Assembly: GCF_900177685.1 (NCBI RefSeq)
Contig: NZ_FXAY01000003.1
Location: 186,001 to 250,000 of the forward strand
DNA: 64,000 nucleotides
Source of the DNA: Agreia pratensis
GTDB lineage: Bacteria > Actinomycetota > Actinomycetes > Actinomycetales > Microbacteriaceae
Reading direction: 5' to 3'
Shown: one piece after another, positions 34,567 through 42,588 of the stretch
Layout of the letters: the number at the start of each line of letters is the position of its first letter
Position numbering within the stretch: position 1 is the first letter of the stretch
The notes under the pieces: generated by a model
Told to the model about the DNA's origin: nothing
The model's input: the letters and a program-made list of their open reading frames with translations, nothing else
The model's database searches: none
Position numbers and translations under genes: made by a program

Positions 34567-36078
34567 ATGGAAACATCTGCGCAGTCTCGTGTTCTCGTCA
34601 CCGGAGCGACAGGATACGTCGGCGGCAGGCTCGTTCCTCGTCTGATAGATGCGGGATTCCGGGTGCGGGTTCTCGTGCGCGACCCCGTCAAACTCACGGA
34701 CGTTCCGTGGGCGTCTGAGGTCGAGATAGTCACGGGCGATCTCGATGATGCGAGCACTCTGCCTGCAGCGATGGAAGGCGTCGAGGTGCTCTACTACCTC
34801 GTGCACTCGATGGGCAAGGCCGGACACTTCCGAGACCAGGAGGAACGGGCGGCTGACAACGTCGCGCGAGCGGCGAAGAACGCCGGCGTGAAGCGCATCG
34901 TGTACCTCGGGGGACTCCACCCCGAGAACGGGCGCCTCTCCGAGCACTTGGAGAGCAGGAAGCGGGTCGGGGACGTCCTCCTCGCCTCCGGCGTGCCGAC
35001 GGTCGCTCTGCAGGCGGGGGTCATCATCGGATCGGGCTCGACATCGTTCGAGATGGTGCGTCACCTCACCGACGTCCTGCCGTATATGCCCGCCCCGCGC
35101 TGGGTCCGCAACCGCATCCAGCCCATCGCGGTGCGCGACGTGCTCTATTACCTCGTGCACTCCGCTACCGTGCCATCCGATGTCAACCGCACCTTCGACA
35201 TCGGCGGCCCCGACGTTTTGCGCTACGGCCAGATGATGAACGGGTATGCCCTCGAGGCCGGACTGAAGCAGCGCCCCATCGCCGCGCTGCCTGTGATGAC
35301 CCCGTGGCTCGCCTCGCAGTGGGTCAACCTCGTGACCCCGATCCCGCGAGCTCTCGCCGTGCCCATCATCGCCTCGCTGCAATTCGACTGCGTTGCACAC
35401 GAAGACGATATCCGCACCCTCATCCCCGATCCCGAGGGAGGGCTCACACCATACAGGCGCGCCGTTCGACTGGCTCTCGAGAAGGTCAACACCGGGGCGG
35501 TCGAGACGAGTTGGCAGAACGCGGTAGTCCTTGGCGCTGCGAGCGATCCACTGCCGTCAGATCCCGAATGGGCCGGCCACACGGTCTTTCTCGATATCAA
35601 GCAGCGTCAGAGCAGCGCGGATCCATCGGAACTGTGGAAGGTGATCGAGGGCATCGGGGGAGAGAACGGCTGGTACTCGTTTCCTCTCGCCTGGGCGGCA
35701 CGTGGCTGGATGGACAAACTGGTCGGGGGCGTCGGACTGCGTCGCGGTCGGCGGAGCGCTACCGAGCTGCACAACGGTGATGCACTCGACTTCTGGAGGG
35801 TCGAGACCATCGAGCGCGGCTCCCTCCTGCGACTTCGGGCAGAGATGAAGGTTCCCGGGCTCGCCTGGCTCGAGATGCGAGCGACGCCTGCAGACCACGG
35901 CCAGGGCTCCATCTACGACCAGCGTGCCGTCTTCTTTCCCCGCGGGCTCGGCGGGCGCCTCTACTGGTTCTCGATCCTTCCCTTTCACGGCGTCATCTTC
36001 ACCGGAATGGCCAACCGCATCACCGCCGCCGCGGAGAAGGCTACGACGACCAAGCCGGGGTCCACGCCCTCGCCGTGA
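34567..36078 (+). CDS. NAD(P)-binding SDR fused to DUF2867
   Basis: This 503-aa protein has an NmrA/atypical SDR domain at the N-terminus (LVTGATGYVGGRLVPRLIDA at 10-29, VLVRDP, VYLGGLHPENG), running to about 300. A DUF2867 domain follows (ENGWYSFPLAWAARGWMDKL, WRVETIERGSLLRLRAEMKV). This fusion is known in actinobacteria, where it is annotated as an NAD-dependent epimerase-like protein of unknown substrate. It lacks an obvious YxxxK. Between a START-like gene and an SGNH hydrolase. Confidence 0.82.
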   Translation: METSAQSRVLVTGATGYVGGRLVPRLIDAGFRVRVLVRDPVKLTDVPWASEVEIVTGDLDDASTLPAAMEGVEVLYYLVHSMGKAGHFRDQEERAADNVARAAKNAGVKRIVYLGGLHPENGRLSEHLESRKRVGDVLLASGVPTVALQAGVIIGSGSTSFEMVRHLTDVLPYMPAPRWVRNRIQPIAVRDVLYYLVHSATVPSDVNRTFDIGGPDVLRYGQMMNGYALEAGLKQRPIAALPVMTPWLASQWVNLVTPIPRALAVPIIASLQFDCVAHEDDIRTLIPDPEGGLTPYRRAVRLALEKVNTGAVETSWQNAVVLGAASDPLPSDPEWAGHTVFLDIKQRQSSADPSELWKVIEGIGGENGWYSFPLAWAARGWMDKLVGGVGLRRGRRSATELHNGDALDFWRVETIERGSLLRLRAEMKVPGLAWLEMRATPADHGQGSIYDQRAVFFPRGLGGRLYWFSILPFHGVIFTGMANRITAAAEKATTTKPGSTPSP

Positions 36079-36102
36079 ATCGACCGCCGCGTATCATGGC
36101 GT

Positions 36103-36699
36103 GTGATCACTATCGGAGGCATGATGACTGACAAGCCCGTGACCGCATTCGTCGGAGACAGCATTACCGCCGCAGGAGCCTGGCAGGACTGGTTCTCCGA
36201 CGTCGATGCGCGCAATTTCGGCGTCGACGGAGAGACGACAGACGGACTGCTCGAGCGGTTGGACGCCGTCATCGAGGCCGATCCTCAGACCATCGTGCTG
36301 CTCATCGGCACGAACGATCTTGCCGAGCGCCGCAGCATCGAGCGCATCGTGCGCAACATCGAGAGTGCACTCGTTCGACTGCACCAGGAGTTGCCTGATG
36401 CGCGGATCCTCCTGCAGTCCGTACTGCCTCGCGGGCGTGAGTACGCCGAGAACGTGCGAGAGATCAATCGTCACATCTGGCAGTTCGCGGCCACGCAGCG
36501 GGTGCACTATCTCGACCTGTGGCCGGCGTTGGCCGACGGCGACGGTGAGCTGAACTCGGACTTCAGCGAAGACCGACTGCACCTCAACCAGGCGGGCTAC
36601 GACGTGTGGCTGTCCGAGCTGCGTCCCGCGCTCGAGAGGGTCAACGACCTTCCCCCCATGTCTCGCCCGATCAGGCTGCCCGACCTCTCCGCGCAGTGA
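36103..36699 (+). CDS. SGNH/GDSL hydrolase
   Basis: This protein of about 198 aa is a cytosolic esterase-type hydrolase with block I FVGDSITAAGAW, block III LLIGTNDLAER and block V DRLHLNQAGYDVW (catalytic Asp/His). The Gly of block II is in RNFGVDGETT. GTG 36103 lies 5 nt after TATCAT (36092-36097); ATG 36121 or 36124 would give a shorter start at MTDKPVTAF with GGAGG very near. It probably deacylates a small or surface ester. It precedes the amine oxidase. Confidence 0.85.
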   Translation: MITIGGMMTDKPVTAFVGDSITAAGAWQDWFSDVDARNFGVDGETTDGLLERLDAVIEADPQTIVLLIGTNDLAERRSIERIVRNIESALVRLHQELPDARILLQSVLPRGREYAENVREINRHIWQFAATQRVHYLDLWPALADGDGELNSDFSEDRLHLNQAGYDVWLSELRPALERVNDLPPMSRPIRLPDLSAQ

Positions 36700-36727
36700 C
36701 GCGGCGCCAGCGGCCGGAGTCTTCGAT

Positions 36728-38212
36728 ATGACCGTGGATCGTCGTACATTTCTGGTGGGCGCTGCAACGGGCGCGGCAGTGCTCGCTCTCTCTGCCTGCG
36801 TCGGTCCTCCACGCCCTGCGCCCACATCGACCACACCGATGCCCTCGCCGACGCCCGGTACCGTCCCTGCGCCGAACGGGTTCATCCGGTCGAACTGGGC
36901 TTCCGACCCTTTCTCTCTCGGGAGCACCAGCTACATCCCCGCGGGCGCATCGCCGGATGCGCGCGAGACCCTCGCTGAGAGTGTCTCCGACCGCATCTTC
37001 TTCGCGGGTGAGGCGACGAGCAGCGACTATCCCGGCACGATGAACGGCGCGCAGAGCTCCGGTGAGCGAGCGGCCGCAGACGTGCTGCGTCAGGCATCCG
37101 ATGGCGAACGCATCGGTATCATCGGGGCGGGGCTCGCGGGTTCCGCTGCCGCCAAAGCCCTCGTCGCGGCAGGCTATGAGGTCGTCGTCTTCGAAGGCCG
37201 CGACCGCGTCGGGGGTCGGGTGGATGCTCATGGTCCCGGCGATTGGCCGTTGGCCGTCGACCTCGGCCCGAGTTTCGTTCGCGGTGTCGACTCGTCGACC
37301 CTGACGGATCAACTCAAGAGCCACGATGTCGTTACCGTGCCCGTCGATGCCACGTCGCGAGTGCAGCTCACCCGAGCATCCGACACGGTGCCCGACAATG
37401 CCGTCGGCCGTGACGCCGTCGATGCCGCGGTCGCCTGGGGCGCCGCTCAGTCGCGAGACCCGAATCTCGGTGAGGCGCTTGCGCAGGGGAGCGGTGCATC
37501 AGTCGACGTCTCGGTCGATGAGATCGGTATAAGCCCTGCCTCGCGCGTCGCAGAGTATGTCGACAGGACTGTGGTCACGGTGCTCGGGGCCGATGCTGGC
37601 GAGCTCTCCACCTGGTACGGGCTCGATGACTCGGCCGCGGGGGAGGGGGGCGATGCCTTCGTCGTCGGTTCGGCCCAACAGGTGATCGTCGACGCGCTCG
37701 ACGGTGCCGATGTGGCGCTGTCGACACCGGTGCGCGCCGTGTCGCTCGACGACGATGCCGTTCGACTCAAGATGGCGACAGGGGAGTCGATTCGAGTCGA
37801 CCGCGTGATCGTCACGGTGCCTCTCGGCGTGCTCCAGTCCGACTCGATCACGTTCGATCCACCGCTTCCCTTCAGCCACCGCACAGCGATCGCCACCCTT
37901 GGATCGGGAGCCGTGGAAAAGGTGTGGCTCCGCTATGACACACCATTCTGGACGCAGGAAGAGGCTTTCTGGAGTCTCGTCGTCGACGCGCCCGCGTTCG
38001 CAGCGGAGTCGACCCCGGCCCCGTCGGCGGCCCCATCGGACTCGGACACGCCGCTGATCACGCAGTGGATCAACTTGATGCCGCTCACGGGTGACGCGAT
38101 TCTGATCGGCTTGGTCGGAGGCAGCGTCGCCCGAGCATTCGCTGATCTCGGTGACAACGAGGTGCGCGATATCGCGTTGGCCAGCCTTCAGCCCTTCCTG
38201 GGCGCGTCGTGA
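36728..38212 (+). CDS. Circularly permuted flavin amine oxidase, Tat/lipoprotein-exported
   Basis: This 494-aa protein starts with a Tat-like RRTFLVG and a lipobox LSAC (Cys24). The segment at 53-120 (WASDPFSLGSTSYIPAGASP, FFAGEATSSDYPGTMNGAQS) is the part that closes the FAD site at the C-terminus of normal MAO/LSD1-like oxidases. The FAD-binding Rossmann start GIIGAGLAGSAAAKAL comes only at 130, with E156 and GGR at 162-164. The protein ends at LQPFLGAS, where the WASDP segment would usually begin. The order is therefore C-cap, then Rossmann and substrate domains, in one uninterrupted frame. It would oxidise amines or related compounds outside the membrane; the substrate is unknown. Confidence 0.88.
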   Translation: MTVDRRTFLVGAATGAAVLALSACVGPPRPAPTSTTPMPSPTPGTVPAPNGFIRSNWASDPFSLGSTSYIPAGASPDARETLAESVSDRIFFAGEATSSDYPGTMNGAQSSGERAAADVLRQASDGERIGIIGAGLAGSAAAKALVAAGYEVVVFEGRDRVGGRVDAHGPGDWPLAVDLGPSFVRGVDSSTLTDQLKSHDVVTVPVDATSRVQLTRASDTVPDNAVGRDAVDAAVAWGAAQSRDPNLGEALAQGSGASVDVSVDEIGISPASRVAEYVDRTVVTVLGADAGELSTWYGLDDSAAGEGGDAFVVGSAQQVIVDALDGADVALSTPVRAVSLDDDAVRLKMATGESIRVDRVIVTVPLGVLQSDSITFDPPLPFSHRTAIATLGSGAVEKVWLRYDTPFWTQEEAFWSLVVDAPAFAAESTPAPSAAPSDSDTPLITQWINLMPLTGDAILIGLVGGSVARAFADLGDNEVRDIALASLQPFLGAS

Positions 38213-38862
38213 GCGCGTCGTCTCGTTAGAGCGATGAGCCCCGCGGCCAGCCCGACGATGACGAGCAGAATGGCCCCGGAGTACGCGGCGAACTCGAGAG
38301 GACCGGACACCTGGCCCGGGTCGAGAAAGAAGTACGGGTACCAGCCGACGATCGAGCCCCGGATCATGGTGAAGCCGCCCCACACGAGCGGGTAGATCAG
38401 AACGAGCCACAGTCGTCGCCATGGAATTCTCGTGCGACCCGGCGCCACGACCCAGTCGACGATCACGTATGACGGGATCCAGAAGTGCAGCAGCTGGCTC
38501 GACCAGGGAACCACGATGCGGTAGTTGTAATCGCCTGCCTGGCTGACGATCAGCCCGAACACGATTCCGGAGATGATCGTGAATGTGGCCGTCAGCATCC
38601 GGGCCGTCATGAGCCACCCCGGATCGGTCGGGCGTCTGAACGAGAGCCACGCGCCGATCGTCAGCACCACGACTCCGGCGGCATTGCTCTGATTGGTGAA
38701 GTAGGTGAAGTAGTTGACGGTGGAGAAGCTGCTGAAACCGAGGATGTACTGGAAGTCGCCGACGAGGGCGACGATACCCACGATCGCCACCACCGCACGC
38801 GCCACCCCGAAGGCGATGCGTGATCTCGTCCGACCGGAGCTCGGCCTCGTCTTCAGCCGCAC
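38188..38862 (-). CDS. Pr6Pr-like polytopic membrane protein
   Basis: This protein of about 224 aa has six TM helices. Features include FSTVNYFTYFTNQSNAAGV near 40-60, HFWIPSYVIVDWVV, and LVWGGFTMIRGSIVGWYPYFFLDP. These match the Pr6Pr family of membrane proteins of unknown function. GTG 38862 is chosen; the open frame from 39111 upstream overlaps the peptidase. The last gene of the minus-strand psuG unit, 5 nt after the M20 gene. Its 3' end overlaps the amine oxidase 3' end by about 25 bp. Confidence 0.8.
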   Translation of the reverse strand: MRLKTRPSSGRTRSRIAFGVARAVVAIVGIVALVGDFQYILGFSSFSTVNYFTYFTNQSNAAGVVVLTIGAWLSFRRPTDPGWLMTARMLTATFTIISGIVFGLIVSQAGDYNYRIVVPWSSQLLHFWIPSYVIVDWVVAPGRTRIPWRRLWLVLIYPLVWGGFTMIRGSIVGWYPYFFLDPGQVSGPLEFAAYSGAILLVIVGLAAGLIALTRRRAHDAPRKG

Positions 38863-38867
38863 GCCGG

Positions 38868-40226
38868 CTAGAGTCGCTCGATCAGGGTTCTGTAGAACCG
38901 TATTCCAGACACGAACGTGCGCACGTGCATACGCTCGTCGGTCGCGTGCAGGGTGGCGCGTTCCTCCGACGACATCTCGAACGGTGTGAACCGATAGACG
39001 TGCGCGCTGAGGGCAGTGAAAAATCGAGCGTCGCTCGCGCCGAGCATGACGTACGGCGACACGATCGCGCGGGGATAGACGGCAGCGATCGTGTCTGAGA
39101 GAAGTTGCCACGCGGGGCCTGTGGAGGGCGAGACGGGAGACGGCTCGCTCGGAGTGCTCGCTTCGACCACCACGAGCGGGTCGCGGACTGCGCGCCTGAT
39201 GTGTCTCAGGGTGGCGTCGACGGAGGTCCCGATCGCAATGCGAGTGTTGACCACCGCGACCGCACGTTCGGCCAGGGCATTGGCGGAGTCGCTCGCACGA
39301 AGCTGTGTGACGGCTGCCGTCGTGCGGATCATGGCGTTCGTCTCGTCACTGAGACGGGAGAAGAGAGCGAGCAGGAGCACCCGGAATATGCGCGCTCGGG
39401 TGAAGAAGAAACGGAGTAACGGAGTGGAGTGCGCGCCGATCGTTTGGATCATCTCGATGGTGGGCTCCGGAAGCGACGCAGGGAAGGGCCGCTTCTCGAG
39501 GCGAACGAGTGCCCTGGCGAGTCTGGCGGTGGCTGTCATGCGAGGGGGAGTCGAGGCGTGACCGCCGGACCGTTCGACCGTCAGTGTGACGTTCGCCATG
39601 CCCTTCTCGCTCACCCCGACCACCGCGGTAGCTCGGCTCACTCCCGGAAAGACGTGTTCGATGACGGCTCCGCCCTCGTCGAGCACGAGTCGCGGGTGCA
39701 CGCCCCTGCGCTCGAGTTCTGCCGCGAGGGCCGCAGCACCTGAACCAGCTGTCTCCTCATTGTGGCCGAAGCTCAGATATACATCGTGCTCAGGGGTGAA
39801 GCCCACGTCGAGGAGGCGTTCCGCAGCCTCGAGGATCGCGGTGACGGCGCCCTTGTCGTCGAGTGTTCCTCGCCCCCAGACGATCTGCTCGACGCCCGTG
39901 CCCGTGACGGTGGCGGCAAACGGCGGATGCGCCCAGCCCGTCTCATCATCGGCCGCCACGACGTCGTAATGCGCCATCAGTACGGCCTCATCGCCCTGAG
40001 ATCTACCCGCCCAACGAAACAGGAGGGCGTGTCCATCGACGACGTCGACCGACATCGAGGAATGAACCCGAGGGTAGAGCCGCTCAAGCGTCGAGATGAA
40101 TTCGTCGAAGTGAGACCAGTCGATCGACGACTCGTCGAGGCGCGAAACGGTGGGAATCGTGATCAGAGTGCGCAGATGATCGAGTGCGAGCTCATCGCTG
40201 TGCCGCTCGGCCGCCTCATCTTCCAC
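38868..40226 (-). CDS. M20 family metallopeptidase (CPS1/PM20D1-like)
   Basis: This 452-aa protein has the di-zinc motifs VLMAHYDVVAA near 82, WGRGTLDDKGAV near 118, SFGHNEETAG (catalytic Glu pair), VLDEGG, and His in HATDERMHV near the C-terminus. The lid domain lies at about 215-340. The length and blocks match CPS1/PM20D1-type carboxypeptidases and aminoacylases. It starts at GTG 40226, 9 nt after the psuK stop, and is translated with psuK. A role in releasing amino acids from peptides or N-acyl compounds is likely; no signal peptide is visible, so it is cytosolic. Confidence 0.85.
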   Translation of the reverse strand: MEDEAAERHSDELALDHLRTLITIPTVSRLDESSIDWSHFDEFISTLERLYPRVHSSMSVDVVDGHALLFRWAGRSQGDEAVLMAHYDVVAADDETGWAHPPFAATVTGTGVEQIVWGRGTLDDKGAVTAILEAAERLLDVGFTPEHDVYLSFGHNEETAGSGAAALAAELERRGVHPRLVLDEGGAVIEHVFPGVSRATAVVGVSEKGMANVTLTVERSGGHASTPPRMTATARLARALVRLEKRPFPASLPEPTIEMIQTIGAHSTPLLRFFFTRARIFRVLLLALFSRLSDETNAMIRTTAAVTQLRASDSANALAERAVAVVNTRIAIGTSVDATLRHIRRAVRDPLVVVEASTPSEPSPVSPSTGPAWQLLSDTIAAVYPRAIVSPYVMLGASDARFFTALSAHVYRFTPFEMSSEERATLHATDERMHVRTFVSGIRFYRTLIERL

Positions 40227-40235
40227 ACCACGACT

Positions 40236-41177
40236 TTACGCGGTGGGCCCCGGCCTCGCCCCAACTCCGGCGACGGCGCGTGCCGCGGCGTCGAGTCCTC
40301 TCGATACGGCTCGCGCAAGAGCGTCGCGATCTCGGCTGGGGTCATGAAGCAGCTCGGCCAAGAAGGAGGCGCAGAACGCATCTCCCGCCCCGGTCGTATC
40401 GACGGCGTGCATGGCCTTGCTCGGAGCAGAGAGGCGGACGCCGTCGTTCGTGCCCAGGGCGACGCCATCCCGGCCGAGTGTGAGAGCGACGAGCGCAAAG
40501 CGTTCGACCAGAGCGTCGACGATGGATGCAGGATCCTCGAGGCCGGTGAGCGCTCGACCTTCATCGAGATTGGGAACGATGATGTCTGCCCCTGCGATGG
40601 CATCGAGGAAACGATCGCGGCCGAAGTCTTCTATGAAACCGGCAGATCCCGGATCGATGCTCACCGTGGCGGCCGCGTCGTGCGCTCGGCGGATGAGATC
40701 GGGAAAGTCCGATGTTCGTTCGTGCCGAAAGACGGAGTAGCCGGTGAAGTGCAGGTGGTTCGCTCGCGCCAGACGTTCGGGGCCGATATCGCGAGGGGAA
40801 AGCGCTGCGTTCGCTCCTCGCTGGGTGAGCATGGTGCGTGCTCCGTCGGCCGAGACGATCACGACGATCGCGCCTGTCGGGAGGTCTGGTTCGCCGAGAA
40901 GATGAGGACTCACCCGAGCCTCGACGAGGAGCGCGCGATGCCGCTCGAGATCGGTCACGTGCACCCTGCCCACGAAGTCGACATGGCATCCGGCCCAGGC
41001 CAACCATGCAGCAGAGTTGGCGGCAGATCCGCCGGCCGCGCGCACGATACTGGCGGGGGTGTCGGTGTCGGGCCGGATGTCTCCTATGGGAGTGACGATG
41101 ATGTCGTCGATCACATCGCCGAATACGACGACGCGCGGCGACCCCGCCGAGATCTGCACGGCGCCGCGATCACTCAC
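40236..41177 (-). CDS. psuK: Pseudouridine kinase, PfkB family
   Basis: This 313-aa sugar/nucleoside kinase has the PfkB signature 1 region (GGSAANSAAWLAWAG) and signature 2 HAVDTTGAGDAFCASFL with the catalytic Asp. GTG 41177 overlaps the psuG stop by 8 nt. The pairing with pseudouridine-5'-phosphate glycosidase is what supports pseudouridine as substrate (PfkB kinases are otherwise hard to tell apart). It would phosphorylate pseudouridine for PsuG. Confidence 0.85.
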   Translation of the reverse strand: MSDRGAVQISAGSPRVVVFGDVIDDIIVTPIGDIRPDTDTPASIVRAAGGSAANSAAWLAWAGCHVDFVGRVHVTDLERHRALLVEARVSPHLLGEPDLPTGAIVVIVSADGARTMLTQRGANAALSPRDIGPERLARANHLHFTGYSVFRHERTSDFPDLIRRAHDAAATVSIDPGSAGFIEDFGRDRFLDAIAGADIIVPNLDEGRALTGLEDPASIVDALVERFALVALTLGRDGVALGTNDGVRLSAPSKAMHAVDTTGAGDAFCASFLAELLHDPSRDRDALARAVSRGLDAAARAVAGVGARPGPTA

Positions 41178-42093
41178 GTGTGGACGCACGCTCGCTCCAC
41201 GCGATGGCGATGTCGGCCGCGAGACGCACGTTGTTGCGTGCGATGTCGAGGTTGACCTCGAGACTCTTACCACCCGATGCGTCGACGATGAACCCGAGCA
41301 GAAACGGTGTGACCGCCTTGCCGTGCACTCCTGCGGCTTCTGCAGCGGCGAACGCCTGGGCGAGAACGCGGTCGTGCTCGTCGGGATCCCACTGCTGATC
41401 TAGTGGAATCGGGTTCGCGACCACGATGCCCTGACCGTGCCCCAACGCATCTTGGCTGTGCATGACCTCGGCTATCTCAGCTGCGGAGTCGACGGACCAG
41501 TCGATGGTGTGACCGGAATCGCGGAGCCAGAAGCTCGGAAAATTCGTGGTGCGATAACCGATGACCGGAACCGAGAGCGTCTCGAGTCGCTCAAGAGTCG
41601 CGCCGATGTCGAGGACGCTCTTGACTCCCGCAGAGACGACGGCGACAGGCGAGATGGCAAGCGCAGAGAGATCGGCCGACTCGTCGAAGGTCTGGCCCGC
41701 GCCGCGGTGCACTCCACCGAGGCCACCCGTGGCGAAGACTCTGACACCCGCCTTGCTCGCGAGATAGGCGGTCGCCGCCACCGTGGTCGCGCCGCTGATC
41801 CGCTTGGCCGAGAGGATCGGAAGGTCGCGCACGCTCGCCTTCGCCATGTCTTCGGATGCTATGCGCTCGACGCCCTCGGCATCCAGGCCGATGCGGGGCA
41901 CGCCATCGAGAACGGCGATGGTGGCGGCCGTGACGCCGCGCGAGCGCAGAATCTCCTCGAACTCACGCGCCGCCTCGAGGTTGCGCGGGCGCGGCAGACC
42001 GTGGGAGATGATCGTCGATTCGAGTGCCACGACGGGCCGGCCATCGGCCAGCGCGTCAGCGACGGCGGCTGAGACCCGAAGGGGCGACGTCAT
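41170..42093 (-). CDS. psuG: Pseudouridine-5'-phosphate glycosidase
   Basis: PsuG splits the C-C glycosidic bond of pseudouridine 5'-phosphate into uracil and ribose 5-phosphate. The 307 aa show VALESTIISHGLPRP, the conserved Lys region AKASVRDLPILSAKRISGATTV, VFATGGLGGVHRGA, VVSAGVKSVLDI and VTPFLLGFI. ATG 42093 is chosen; the open frame continuing to 44469 is an antisense artefact. First degradative gene of the unit, 8 nt after the small upstream gene and overlapping psuK. Confidence 0.95.
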   Translation of the reverse strand: MTSPLRVSAAVADALADGRPVVALESTIISHGLPRPRNLEAAREFEEILRSRGVTAATIAVLDGVPRIGLDAEGVERIASEDMAKASVRDLPILSAKRISGATTVAATAYLASKAGVRVFATGGLGGVHRGAGQTFDESADLSALAISPVAVVSAGVKSVLDIGATLERLETLSVPVIGYRTTNFPSFWLRDSGHTIDWSVDSAAEIAEVMHSQDALGHGQGIVVANPIPLDQQWDPDEHDRVLAQAFAAAEAAGVHGKAVTPFLLGFIVDASGGKSLEVNLDIARNNVRLAADIAIAWSERASTRE

Positions 42094-42101
42094 CCCCCGG
42101 C

Positions 42102-42509
42102 TCAGCCCAGTCGCTCGCGAAGGGCGGCGACGGGGTCTGGTGCCTGGAGCACGCCCGGGCCGAATCGCAGAACCGTGACCGTGTGCGATACGGGCCCCGC
42201 TCCAGCGGAGAGGCGGGTGGCAATGGTCGCCCGCTCCCAGGTGAGGATGGCCTCCTGAGCCAACTGAACCGTCAGGGCGAGGGGCTGCGTATTGCCGACT
42301 CGCTGAGCAGGCAGGGTGTAGCCGCCGAGAGCCGCGAGGGCGTCGTAGATGTCGGACACCTCGCGCTGCGGCAACGGGGCTGACGCCTGGGGCTGGAAGA
42401 CGGCGACGAACAGTCGCGCCGCGAGCTCGACGGGGTCGGCGTTCCAGACGCCTTCGGGGCCGGAGAACAGGGCGGGGGAAGGGGCGCCGAAGGGCACAGG
42501 TGAGGTCAT
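42102..42509 (-). CDS. Hypothetical protein heading the psuG unit
   Basis: This 135-aa protein has no TM or signal peptide. It is Ala/Pro/Leu-rich with a predicted helical middle (VSDIYDALAALGGYTLPA, TVQLAQEAILTWERATIA). I do not recognise a family. ATG 42509 follows TAAGTT by 6 nt (minus strand 42516-42521), so this is the promoter-proximal gene of the five-gene unit ending with the Pr6Pr protein. A regulatory or accessory role to pseudouridine use is only a guess from position. Confidence 0.7.
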   Translation of the reverse strand: MTSPVPFGAPSPALFSGPEGVWNADPVELAARLFVAVFQPQASAPLPQREVSDIYDALAALGGYTLPAQRVGNTQPLALTVQLAQEAILTWERATIATRLSAGAGPVSHTVTVLRFGPGVLQAPDPVAALRERLG

Positions 42510-42515
42510 AAGAAA

Positions 42516-42521
42516 AACTTA
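42516..42521 (-). promoter_or_regulatory. -10 element TAAGTT of the psuG operon
   Basis: The minus-strand TAAGTT is 6 nt before ATG 42509, followed by an AT-rich TTTCTT stretch. It would drive the five-gene unit down to 38188. Confidence 0.5.
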
Positions 42522-42576
42522 GCGCCGCGGCACGTCTCGAACAATCAAGATGGCCGTGAATGTCGGGAGCGTCGAC

Positions 42577-42582
42577 CAGACT
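42577..42582 (+). promoter_or_regulatory. -10 element CAGACT of the epimerase gene
   Basis: CAGACT is 6 nt before ATG 42589 and favours this start over ATG 42550. It is 56 bp from the divergent -10 of the psuG unit. Confidence 0.4.
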
Positions 42583-42588
42583 GGAGCC

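Noticed and set aside
38863-39111. N-terminal extension of the Pr6Pr-like gene
   Set aside because: It lies inside the M20 gene in another frame and is Arg-rich with no membrane segment; GTG 38862 gives the expected topology.
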